DNA of 6,099 nt from an uncultured Collinsella sp. (GCA_934617135.1 CAKTUC010000068.1:1-6099); one strand, 5' to 3'. Numbered from the stretch's first letter, positions 1 through 5,639 are shown. Numbers and translations are program-made. Notes: generated by a model not told the origin, from the letters alone.

Positions 1-326
1 TCGCGAATCTGACCGATCACGGCGCCGATCAGCACAAAGAATGCGATGACGAGCGTGTCCCACAGGCCCAACGTAAGTACCAGCACGGCGAGGATAAAGC
101 CTGCCACGGCGCCGAGCGTAGTGTTGGGGTGGCGCACGGCGTAGCTCCAGATTGCAGCGCCCGTGCCCTTGATGAGACCCATGGCCTCGTCAAAGTCGTT
201 GGCGGCGCTGTCGTGCTGCTCGCCGGCCTCGGGCTTGGTGTCGGCGGACTCGCCTGCCGGCGTAGCGTTCTGATCGATCGTCAGGCGCGGCGTGCGGGCG
301 GTCTTGTCTTGGTTGGTATCACTCAC
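1..326 (-). CDS. DUF2273 small integral membrane protein (3' end beyond window)
   Basis: The 108 visible codons begin at a GTG (324-326) and run off the left edge. A GGAGG lies 6 nt before this start. Residues 1-55 are polar and rich in Asp, Glu, Thr and Ala, so probably a disordered cytoplasmic tail. Two hydrophobic helices follow, at about 69-86 and 89-106, separated by a GLWDT turn. The short hydrophobic pair with Gly-rich second helix and a following GQIR is the pattern of the DUF2273 family, small membrane proteins encoded beside AmaP and Asp23. The start overlaps the end of amaP by 8 bp (GTGAGTGA), so translation is probably coupled and the two are co-transcribed. The family's role is unproven; by association it may help anchor the Asp23 envelope-stress protein at the membrane. 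The long polar N-terminal tail looks longer than usual for the family, an impression not checked against an alignment. Confidence 0.8.
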   Translation of the reverse strand, partial: MSDTNQDKTARTPRLTIDQNATPAGESADTKPEAGEQHDSAANDFDEAMGLIKGTGAAIWSYAVRHPNTTLGAVAGFILAVLVLTLGLWDTLVIAFFVLIGAVIGQIR

Positions 327-864
327 CGGAAACCTCCACGGTATGGACGGTAGTCTTGGACGGCAAAAAACGGACGCGCGCGGTCGTGCCCGGCGTGCCG
401 AGCATGGTATCGCAGGCCTTCTCGATGCGCTGCTGCATCGCGATAGCTTGGGAGGCCACGTCCCGGTCGTCGAGCGCGATGGCCTCTACCTTAAAACGAA
501 CGCGCGACTCGTCGGAGCCTTGAACGCGCGCCTCGATATGCTCAACCATCACACGATCATCGCACTCCGCCGCGGCACGGGCACACGAGGAAAGCGCTGC
601 GAGCGTGACCTCGATATTGCGCTCCCCCGCCGGATGCACGCAGGACGGCTCGCGACGCGCGAACATCAAGCGGAAAAACCCGATGAGCACGCCAAGCGCC
701 ACGATGGCGGCGCACACCGTAACGACGACGCGAGGCATGGTGTCACGCAACAGCAGCATAAAGCGATACGTATACGGTCCCCAGAACTGGCAGACAAGCG
801 TGCCCAGCGCCACGATGGCGGCGGCAAGGTACACGATTGCTAGGGCTCGTTTGAGCACGCGCAT
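319..864 (-). CDS. amaP: AmaP-like alkaline shock response membrane anchor protein
   Basis: This is a complete 181-residue protein. The ATG at 862-864 has AAAGGAG 6 nt upstream. Two transmembrane helices are visible at about residues 7-29 and 45-68, followed by basic residues (FARR) and then a soluble alpha/beta domain (about 84-178). The conserved-looking features of that domain are the ERNIEVTLAALSSC segment, the RVRFKVEAIAL strand, and a helix before RVRFLPSK. This layout, a two-helix hairpin and then an Asp23-like domain, is that of AmaP, which in Gram-positive bacteria tethers the abundant alkaline shock protein Asp23 to the cytoplasmic membrane. Its length is close to that of known AmaP proteins. 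The gene follows a strong terminator and so probably heads its own transcript, with the DUF2273 gene overlapping its end. An asp23 gene would be expected nearby but is not in the window. The family call is from layout and neighbour, and the residue identity is too low for certainty. Confidence 0.75.
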   Translation of the reverse strand: MRVLKRALAIVYLAAAIVALGTLVCQFWGPYTYRFMLLLRDTMPRVVVTVCAAIVALGVLIGFFRLMFARREPSCVHPAGERNIEVTLAALSSCARAAAECDDRVMVEHIEARVQGSDESRVRFKVEAIALDDRDVASQAIAMQQRIEKACDTMLGTPGTTARVRFLPSKTTVHTVEVSGE

Positions 865-914
865 GCGGCGCTCCTTTCGGGTCTCGGTCCACAGAATGCA
901 AAACGATTCGCATC

Positions 915-920
915 ATTATA
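915..920 (-). promoter_or_regulatory. Candidate -10 box (TATAAT) for the amaP transcript
   Basis: Read on the minus strand this is a perfect TATAAT, unusual in this GC-rich intergenic DNA. It would place transcription start near 907 and leave a leader of about 43 nt before amaP. No good -35 is present: the hexamer 17 nt upstream (TAGAGC) matches TTGACA at only 3 of 6 positions. It also lies within the terminator stem. The first T of the hexamer is the last T of the terminator's T-run. This is therefore a candidate only. Confidence 0.4.
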
Positions 921-961
921 AAAGAGCCGGGTCCGGTGCTCTACGCACGCGGATCCGGCTC
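917..961 (-). terminator. Rho-independent terminator downstream of yebC
   Basis: On the minus strand the arms GAGCCGGATCCG and CGGACCCGGCTC pair over 12 positions with a single A-C mismatch. After one bulged C, an inner GTGC/GCAC pair extends the stem and closes a 5-nt GTAGA loop. TTTT follows directly (920-923). The stem spans 924-961. It lies 70 nt after the yebC stop codon and before amaP, so it should separate the two transcripts. Plus-strand sequence beyond the stem has no T-run, so it probably works in one direction only. Confidence 0.85.
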
Positions 962-1007
962 ATCTATTCCACGAGGCTTGCATGCTCGCTTCATTATGCC
1001 CAGATAT

Positions 1008-1025
1008 GCGCGGCTTAACCCGCGC
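1008..1025 (-). other. Short GC-rich hairpin just after the yebC stop codon
   Basis: Arms GCGCGG and CCGCGC (6 bp, perfect) enclose a 6-nt loop, starting 5 nt after the yebC stop codon. No T-run follows, so it is not a classical terminator. It may protect the yebC mRNA 3' end or cause pausing ahead of the strong terminator at 917-961. Confidence 0.35.
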
Positions 1026-1030
1026 GGACG

Positions 1031-1837
1031 CTACTCCTCCTCGAGGGCAGCGATGACCTCGTCGGTCATATCCATGGTGCTGTAGACGTCCTGGACGTCG
1101 TCGAGCTCCTCGAGACGGTCGATGAGGCGCTGGACCTTCTTGGCATCGGTGCCGGAGACCTCGGTCGGGGTGGTCGGGACCATGGTGGTCTCGGAGCCCT
1201 TGACCTGGACGCCCTGCTCCTCGAGTGCCTTGGAGACAGCCATGACGTCGTTAGCAGCGGTCCAGACGATCCACTCCTCGCCGGCGTCCTCGTAGTCCTC
1301 GCCACCGGCCTCGGCGATGGCCATCATGAACTCATCCTCGTCACCGGCAGCACCGTTGGCGATCATGGTCTCCTTCTTGGCGTTCTCGTCCAGGATCTCC
1401 TTGGCGACGACGATCTGGCCCTTGCGCTCAAACTGGAAGGCGACGGAGCCGGAGGTGCCCAGGTTGCCACCAGCGTGGGAGAAGGCGGAACGGACATCGG
1501 CGGCAGTGCGGTTGCGGTTATCGGTTAGGCAGTCAACGTAGACGGCGACACCGGCGGGACCATAGCCCTCGTACACGATGTTCTCGTAGACGGCGGCATC
1601 GGCACCCGAACCAAAAGCCTTGTCGATAGCGGACTTGATCTTGTCCTTAGGCATGGACTGAGCCTTGGCCTTGGCAACGGCAGCAGCGAGGCTGGCGTTG
1701 TTCTCGGGCAGCGGGTCGCCGCCGAGACGGGCAGCAACGGTGATGTTGCGGCTCAGCTTGGAGAAGAGGGCGGAACGCTTGGCGTCCTGCGCGCCCTTAC
1801 GATGCTTGGTTGTGGCCCACTTAGAGTGTCCGGACAT
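1031..1837 (-). CDS. yebC: YebC/PmpR (TACO1) family protein
   Basis: This is a complete 268-residue protein. The ATG at 1835-1837 has AGGAG 6 nt upstream. The N-terminus MSGHSKWATTKHRKG is the family hallmark, followed by the basic helix (KRSALFSKLSR), the VYENIVYEGYGPAGVAVYV strand-turn (about 83-101), the TDNRNRTAADVRSAF and GGNLGTSGSVAFQF blocks (105-136), and the C-terminal RLIDRLEELDDVQDVY segment (237-252). Members were described as DNA-binding transcriptional regulators (PmpR). YebC and the mitochondrial homologue TACO1 are also linked to translation, helping ribosomes through difficult stretches such as proline runs. Which role applies here cannot be read from sequence. Compared with the roughly 245 residues usual in the family there is an acidic, Ala/Glu-rich insertion at about 145-170. 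In many bacteria yebC lies beside ruvCAB, but here it does not. It ends with three Glu codons and is followed by a short hairpin and a strong terminator. Confidence 0.95.
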   Translation of the reverse strand: MSGHSKWATTKHRKGAQDAKRSALFSKLSRNITVAARLGGDPLPENNASLAAAVAKAKAQSMPKDKIKSAIDKAFGSGADAAVYENIVYEGYGPAGVAVYVDCLTDNRNRTAADVRSAFSHAGGNLGTSGSVAFQFERKGQIVVAKEILDENAKKETMIANGAAGDEDEFMMAIAEAGGEDYEDAGEEWIVWTAANDVMAVSKALEEQGVQVKGSETTMVPTTPTEVSGTDAKKVQRLIDRLEELDDVQDVYSTMDMTDEVIAALEEE

Positions 1838-1898
1838 ACGTGTCTCCTATCGGTTTCGACCTAAAGCCCAGCGCAGATGCTCGGGCAATATAAACAAA

Positions 1899-1961
1899 CG
1901 TCGTTATGATATACCTACTGGCCTGCGAGATAAACCCCAAAATGAAGGCGTCGTGATGATA
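1899..1961 (-). repeat. 13-nt direct repeat in the yebC upstream region, with -10-like boxes
   Basis: CGTCGTTATGATA (1899-1911) and CGTCGTGATGATA (1949-1961) match at 12 of 13 positions and are exactly 50 bp apart. On the minus strand each begins with TATCAT, 5 of 6 matches to a -10 box. Another AT-rich -10-like box, TATATT, lies at 1887-1892. No convincing -35 element accompanies any of them. The yebC promoter probably lies in this 131-bp spacer, but I cannot pick the exact site. The repeats could equally be a regulator's binding sites or chance. Confidence 0.3.
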
Positions 1962-1968
1962 CAGTCCC

Positions 1969-2001
1969 TTGGTGCAAAGTAACCTGTCCCCTTTGCACTA
2001 A
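1969..2001 (-). repeat. REP-like hairpin, copy 1, after the DUF6020-like gene
   Basis: On the minus strand TTAGTGCAAAG and CTTTGCACCAA pair over 11 positions (one T-G wobble in DNA terms) around the 11-nt loop GGGACAGGTTA. It begins 1 nt after the stop codon of the 727-residue membrane protein gene. The core CAAAGGGGACAGG (1983-1995) is identical to that in the second hairpin at 4223-4265. There is no T-run after the stem, so it may act more as an mRNA 3'-end structure than as a true terminator. The conserved GGAC is reminiscent of REP palindromes mobilised by RAYT (IS200-like) transposases; that link is inference. Confidence 0.65.
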
Positions 2002-2002
2002 A

Positions 2003-4186
2003 TTAGGACCAGAGGAGGTCGCTGCGGGTGATGGTGGCGCCGATGGCAAAGGGCATGCAGGCGATGACCGGATACAGGTAGCGCATGTAGGTCGAGCCGT
2101 TACAGGGACCGATCAGGCACACGGCGAGTACGCCCAGCAGCGGCACCCAAATGGCCAGCCCGCGCCACGAATGGCGGCGCAACAGGTAGACCACCACGGC
2201 GATCATAATCCACACGTAGGTAGCCGAGCTCATGGCGAGCGAGATAAACGGGATGCGCTGTACTGCCACGCGATACAGGTTGATCAGGTGGTCGCACCAG
2301 CGCACAACCTTGCTATCGACCGGATGGAAGTCAAAGTACTTGAGGTTATCGGGCTTCGCCATAATCTCGGCACTGCGCGCCGTGCTGTAGACCCACGCAT
2401 CGCGGGCACTCGGATAAAAGTAGCCGTAGTAGTTATTGATGAGCGCCGAGATATAGCACTCGGGATCCTTTTTGAACATCTGGGCCCACACCTCAAAATA
2501 GGCCTTGATGTCCTCCTGCGAGGCGTACTCGTTAAAGCAATTTTTGACGGCGTCCGACTTATCCGGGTTGTAACGGCGGCCCAGATTCTCGTACTTGAGT
2601 ACACGGTCGATCACGGCACGCTCTTCGTCGGTCACCAAACCGTCGCAAGGAGCCTCCACGATGGTGCCGTCCTCCTTAACCGTGGGATTGACGCCCGAGT
2701 TAAGGCCATCGTGTTTTTGCACAAAGCGAGCCGTCTGCTGAAACGGAATCGAGAGGATTTCGCGCTTGGAACTAGGCGTGATATCGTGTGCCGGCATAAA
2801 GATCTTGGTGAAGTACATATTAGAGACGAGGCAGAGCGCGAGCACTGCAAGAACCCCCACCCAGCGGAAACGCGGAGTAACGCCCACAGGCGCAGCACCC
2901 GACTGCCTGGCTGCACGACGAGCCGCATGAGCGTCCCAGGCACAAAACGCTGCCGCGATTACGCATGCCGCCAGCGGAAAGACCAGGCCGCCATTGCGCA
3001 AAAACGTCGAGCCCATGGCACTCAGTGCAAGCAGCAGCCAATCGTGGCGCGCAAAGAGCACGGGGGCCTTCTCGCCCGCACGCTCGGCATTGGCATCTCG
3101 GCGGGGCAGGCCACATGCCACGAGCTTGACGGTCTGCACCAGTAGCAGCAAAAACGCGTCGGCAAAGAGCACGTCTTTGGTGAGCAGCGCCGCGTAGTTG
3201 GAGAACATCGGCATAAACGCAAAGAACAGCAGGATAATGCCGCGGACCGGCAGACTCACGCCCAACTTGCGCAGCGACGAGACGGAATAGGCCATGCAGG
3301 CGGCCGTGATGACAAACTGGGTGCAGGTGTAGATGGCAAGGCCTGCGTTGGCGCTGTTGAACAGCGAAAGCCCCAGCTGGACGCACGAACCGATGATAGC
3401 CGTGTGTACCACGGGGTGATGTCCGTTGAGCAGCACATTGGGGTTGAGCAGGCGCAGGTAGTCACTCGTGCCGTTAGGGTAGTTGAACCACTGGCGAATC
3501 TGCGCGCCCGTATCTCCCATAAACAGGCCGGGCAGCGAGGCGATGAGTGTGGGCGCCCAGACGATCATGAGTACGAGGAATGGACCCGCAAAGGGATGCT
3601 TTGAGAGTACGGCGTGTGCCACGCGCCATACGCGACCGAAGCGTGATTCCGAAAACGGAATGCGCCGGGTGCTCAGCCAATCCAGGCACTCAAACGCCAG
3701 ATAGAAGGCCACGATTGCCAAGAGCATCCAGCCTGCGCCGCCAATCCAGGCGCAGATGATGCGCGCTTTGTCGCCAAGGACGATCTCGGCAGAGTCGGTT
3801 AAATCGTAGCTGCGGCCGAACACCATACAGACGGCAAAGAACAGCGACGGCAGAATAATCGATGGGCGCCAGGTGTCGCCACGGCCAAAGAACACATAGC
3901 GAAACGGCAGCGTGAGCAGGCAGGCCAGCGCGAGTAGCATGACCGCGTCGGTATGGCCGGCAAACGAGAGGAGTACCTCGTAGCACACGTACAGCATGCC
4001 CGAGGCTTTGGGGTCAATCGCCAAGACTGCGTTGCTCGACACCGGGGCGGGATCGATGGAAAACGCCGTGGTCGCCAATAGCGCGAGCAAAAATGCGATG
4101 AGCGTCTGCTTGGCGGGGTAGCGCTTAAACCAGACGATGCGGGCAGCGTCGCGCGCAGCCGTTGTGGAGAGGTCGGAATCCTTCAC
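2003..4186 (-). CDS. Polytopic membrane protein, DUF6020-like (GT-C-like layout)
   Basis: This is a 727-residue protein of unknown function. The start is a GTG (4184-4186), the first possible start after an in-frame TAG 18 nt upstream. The only ribosome-binding-like element is AAAGG, 10 nt before it, so initiation looks weak. Roughly a dozen hydrophobic helices are visible, including 28-43, 81-98, 108-124, 145-167, 202-221, 282-304, 315-331, 338-358, 383-392, 400-416, 441-457, 648-669, 675-692 and 704-719. Recognisable motifs are GDTGAQ (224-229), HHPVVHT (256-262), TKDVLFA (336-342), FLRNGG (395-400), SIPFQQTAR (479-487) and MRYLYP (701-706). Residues 460-640 form a large hydrophilic, probably external domain. 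The acidic residue in a loop after the early helices and the later outside domain recall GT-C glycosyltransferases that use polyprenyl-linked sugars, and the motifs resemble DUF6020. A role in envelope glycan or glycolipid assembly is inference. The gene lies between two REP-like hairpins. Confidence 0.8.
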   Translation of the reverse strand: MKDSDLSTTAARDAARIVWFKRYPAKQTLIAFLLALLATTAFSIDPAPVSSNAVLAIDPKASGMLYVCYEVLLSFAGHTDAVMLLALACLLTLPFRYVFFGRGDTWRPSIILPSLFFAVCMVFGRSYDLTDSAEIVLGDKARIICAWIGGAGWMLLAIVAFYLAFECLDWLSTRRIPFSESRFGRVWRVAHAVLSKHPFAGPFLVLMIVWAPTLIASLPGLFMGDTGAQIRQWFNYPNGTSDYLRLLNPNVLLNGHHPVVHTAIIGSCVQLGLSLFNSANAGLAIYTCTQFVITAACMAYSVSSLRKLGVSLPVRGIILLFFAFMPMFSNYAALLTKDVLFADAFLLLLVQTVKLVACGLPRRDANAERAGEKAPVLFARHDWLLLALSAMGSTFLRNGGLVFPLAACVIAAAFCAWDAHAARRAARQSGAAPVGVTPRFRWVGVLAVLALCLVSNMYFTKIFMPAHDITPSSKREILSIPFQQTARFVQKHDGLNSGVNPTVKEDGTIVEAPCDGLVTDEERAVIDRVLKYENLGRRYNPDKSDAVKNCFNEYASQEDIKAYFEVWAQMFKKDPECYISALINNYYGYFYPSARDAWVYSTARSAEIMAKPDNLKYFDFHPVDSKVVRWCDHLINLYRVAVQRIPFISLAMSSATYVWIMIAVVVYLLRRHSWRGLAIWVPLLGVLAVCLIGPCNGSTYMRYLYPVIACMPFAIGATITRSDLLWS

Positions 4187-4222
4187 AGTCCGAAAGCCTT
4201 TCTAGAAACCTATCAAACTCGA

Positions 4223-4265
4223 CAAAACCACCACAAAGGTGCCTGTCCCCTTTGTGGTGGTTTTG
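4223..4265 (-). repeat. REP-like hairpin, copy 2, after lgt; possible terminator
   Basis: A 17-bp perfect stem (4223-4239 with 4249-4265) encloses a 9-nt loop. On the minus strand the arms read CAAAACCACCACAAAGG and CCTTTGTGGTGGTTTTG, with loop GGACAGGCA. It starts 4 nt after the lgt stop codon. The A-rich left arm and the TTTTG at the end of the right arm would let it act as an intrinsic terminator for lgt, though the T-run is within the stem. It shares the 13-nt core CAAAGGGGACAGG with copy 1 in the same orientation. The outer arms are unlike those of copy 1 yet still pair perfectly. Confidence 0.75.
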
Positions 4266-4269
4266 GTGG

Positions 4270-5091
4270 TTAGGCGTCCAGGTAGACGCGCTGGGGCTGG
4301 TTGCGGTGTCGGGCGAAGATGATGAGCGCCAGGCCGGCGATCACGAGCGGCAGGCTCAGCAGCTGGCCCATGGTGATAACGCCGCCCAGCAGATATCCCA
4401 GCTGCGCATCGGGCACGCGCACAAACTCAATCAAAAAGCGAACGATGCCGTAGCCCATCACAAAGACGCCCATAAACGTACCCTGGGGCAGCAGCGGTTT
4501 TTTGCGGCTGAGCACCTGCAGGATGCAAAAGAGCACGATGCCCTCAAGAAACGCCTCGTAGAGCTGGGAGGGATGGCGCGGCATATCGCCCGCGGTGCCG
4601 CCAAAGACCACACCCCAGGGCAGATCGGTCGGCTTACCCCACAGCTCACCGTTCACGAAGTTGGCGCAACGTCCCAGGCACAGCGCCAGCGGAGCGCCGA
4701 TCACGGCAAGGTCGGCGACGGTCCAGGCATCGAGCTTGTACATGCGGCACACGATGATGCCGCCCAAGATGCCGCCGACCAGGCCACCGTGGAAGCTCAT
4801 GCCTCCCTCGTTGGTGGCAAAGATTTCGAGCGGGTGGGTCCAATAGTAGCCATCGCCGTAAAAGACGACGTAAAACAGGCGCGCGCCGATGATGAGGCCA
4901 AAGACCGCGCCGACCACGACGCTCGTCAGGTCATCAATCGTAATGTCGAAACCCCAGCGGCGCTGCGTGCGATACATGACGACCGCCGTGAGCAGAGCGC
5001 CGACCACGTAGGCCAGGCCGTACCAGTAGATGGTGATGGGGCCCGCCAAGATCGCGACGGGATCAAGCATATGGTAGAGGTCGTTGAGCAT
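4270..5091 (-). CDS. lgt: Phosphatidylglycerol:prolipoprotein diacylglyceryl transferase
   Basis: Lgt moves the diacylglyceryl group from phosphatidylglycerol onto the lipobox cysteine of prolipoproteins, the first step of lipoprotein maturation, in the cytoplasmic membrane. The chosen ATG (5089-5091) gives 273 residues, normal for the family, and has AGGGGG 6 nt upstream. An in-frame ATG at 5149-5151 would add 20 basic, unconserved residues and lacks a good ribosome binding site. About seven membrane helices are visible. Signature residues are present: MSFHGGLVGG with His101, GRCANFVNGELWG with Arg141, Asn144 and Glu149, RHPSQLYEA at 172-180, and RFLIEFVR with Arg218 and Glu222. These correspond to the essential His103, Arg143, Asn146, Glu151, Arg239 and Glu243 of the E. 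coli enzyme. The upstream gene is the NifU-like gene, 109 bp away with a leader hairpin between. The hairpin at 4223-4265 probably ends its transcript. Confidence 0.97.
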   Translation of the reverse strand: MLNDLYHMLDPVAILAGPITIYWYGLAYVVGALLTAVVMYRTQRRWGFDITIDDLTSVVVGAVFGLIIGARLFYVVFYGDGYYWTHPLEIFATNEGGMSFHGGLVGGILGGIIVCRMYKLDAWTVADLAVIGAPLALCLGRCANFVNGELWGKPTDLPWGVVFGGTAGDMPRHPSQLYEAFLEGIVLFCILQVLSRKKPLLPQGTFMGVFVMGYGIVRFLIEFVRVPDAQLGYLLGGVITMGQLLSLPLVIAGLALIIFARHRNQPQRVYLDA

Positions 5092-5118
5092 ATCGATCCC
5101 CCTGCTCCCTACATACAA

Positions 5119-5151
5119 ATGCGGCCGCGGGCCTTGCGCTCGCAGCCGCAT
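5119..5151 (-). other. Hairpin in the lgt leader
   Basis: On the minus strand ATGCGGCTGC and GCGGCCGCAT pair over 10 positions, with one U-G wobble in RNA, around a 13-nt loop. The mismatch on the plus strand would be C-A, so the structure favours the transcribed strand. It sits 16 nt before the lgt ribosome binding site and is followed by TTGTAT, a poor T-run. It could be a weak terminator for the NifU-like gene, an attenuator, or only a GC-rich leader structure. The 20-codon upstream extension rejected for lgt would overlap it. Confidence 0.35.
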
Positions 5152-5157
5152 ATCTGG

Positions 5158-5185
5158 GCGTAACGTCTATGCGGAGCATAACGTC
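5158..5185. repeat. 10-nt direct repeat between the NifU-like gene and lgt
   Basis: GCGTAACGTC (5158-5167) and GCATAACGTC (5176-5185) match at 9 of 10 positions with an 18-bp period. A short inverted repeat (TGCGG at 5169-5173) shares the space between them, and TGCGGA/TCCGCA arms (5170-5175 with 5184-5189) could form a 6-bp hairpin. The arrangement could be an operator for lgt, but nothing shows which protein would bind it. Confidence 0.3.
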
Positions 5186-5200
5186 CGCAGCTTTCGCATC

Positions 5201-5479
5201 TTAGAACGGCGCGTACTCGTCGTACAGGTCGTCGGTCTCGCCAGAAGCATTGACCTGCTCGACGCGGGTAACGCCGGGCACATGCTCCTTCAGGATGCGC
5301 TCGATACCCATGGAAAGGGTTAGCGAGCTCATGGGACAGCCGGCGCAGGCGCCCTGCAGCTCCAGCTTGACAACACCCTCGTCGTCGACGCCCACATACT
5401 CCATATCGCCGCCATCGGCCTGCAGGTTGGGGCGAATCTCTTCAAGAACCTTCTTAAGCAGCTCTTCGTTAACAGCCAC
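5201..5479 (-). CDS. NifU C-terminal domain (Nfu-type) iron-sulfur protein
   Basis: This is a complete 92-residue protein consisting only of the NifU C-terminal domain. The start is a GTG (5477-5479) with AAGGAG 5 nt upstream. The N-terminal helix EELLKKVLEEIRPNLQADGGD and the metal-site motif GACAGCP (43-49), with Cys45 and Cys48, are typical. In this family two subunits each offer a CxxC pair to hold a 4Fe-4S cluster, which is then passed to target enzymes in the cytoplasm. The protein has no N-terminal scaffold or A-type domain, so it is a small stand-alone Nfu. The C-terminal tail (EQVNASGETDDLYDEYAPF) is acidic and less conserved. No other iron-sulfur assembly genes (suf, isc) are in the window, and the neighbours suggest no shared pathway. 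A GC-rich palindrome lies 22 bp upstream of the start. Confidence 0.93.
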   Translation of the reverse strand: MAVNEELLKKVLEEIRPNLQADGGDMEYVGVDDEGVVKLELQGACAGCPMSSLTLSMGIERILKEHVPGVTRVEQVNASGETDDLYDEYAPF

Positions 5480-5501
5480 AGGGGCTCCTTTCTCACAATT
5501 A

Positions 5502-5517
5502 CGCGGGCGCGCCCGCG
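5502..5517. repeat. 16-bp perfect GC palindrome upstream of the NifU-like gene
   Basis: CGCGGGCGCGCCCGCG reads the same on both strands. It lies 22 bp before the GTG start and about 11 bp before the ribosome binding site. As RNA it could form a 6-bp stem with a CGCG loop. No T-run follows on the minus strand, which argues against a terminator. It may be an operator, a leader hairpin, or a product of the high GC content. Confidence 0.4.
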
Positions 5518-5627
5518 GACAGGGGCTATGTTACTACAGCCATGTACCCGCTTAGGCGCCAGCCATGCGTGCGGACACGACTTTCACGAGCAGTCAATTT
5601 GGGACGGGTCTCTTTTGGCTGCTTTGC

Positions 5628-5639
5628 CGCCAGCTGGCG
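5628..5639. repeat. 12-bp perfect palindrome after the dCMP deaminase gene
   Basis: CGCCAGCTGGCG is a perfect dyad starting 11 nt after the deaminase stop codon. TGCC (5625-5628) and GGCA (5641-5644) flank it as an outer, off-centre pair. No T-run follows on the minus strand. It may serve as a 3'-end structure. The rest of the 170-bp spacer (5480-5649) holds a TTGACT that resembles a -35 box (minus strand, 5592-5597) but no matching -10. Confidence 0.3.

Noticed and set aside
1838..1968. A riboswitch or structured leader ahead of yebC
   Set aside because: Apart from the direct repeats I found no conserved core motif or nested stems that match a known class.
2171..3145. A 324-codon plus-strand frame opposite the DUF6020-like gene
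   Set aside because: Composition is that of an antisense shadow, with no recognisable motifs and no start signals.
4187..4222. A promoter for the DUF6020-like gene (TTGTCG with TAGAAA)
   Set aside because: The match is poor and the spacing is 15 bp; the short leader does not support a confident call.
5092..5151. A 20-residue N-terminal extension of Lgt from the ATG at 5149-5151
   Set aside because: The residues are basic and unlike Lgt N-termini, the site lacks a good Shine-Dalgarno element, and the ATG at 5089-5091 has AGGGGG at 6 nt. The segment also overlaps a hairpin.
4162..5163. A 333-codon open frame on the plus strand opposite lgt
   Set aside because: Its protein is rich in His, Gln, Asp and Ala with no domain pattern, has no ribosome binding site, and lies antisense to a clear lgt. 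Long antisense frames are common in GC-rich coding DNA.
5517..5523. GGACAGG next to the 16-bp palindrome as a third copy of the REP-like element
   Set aside because: It lacks the AAAG and CTTT arms and any stem around it, so only 7 bases match.
5592..5597. TTGACT as a -35 box for the NifU-like gene
   Set aside because: No AT-rich -10 hexamer lies at 15-19 bp spacing.
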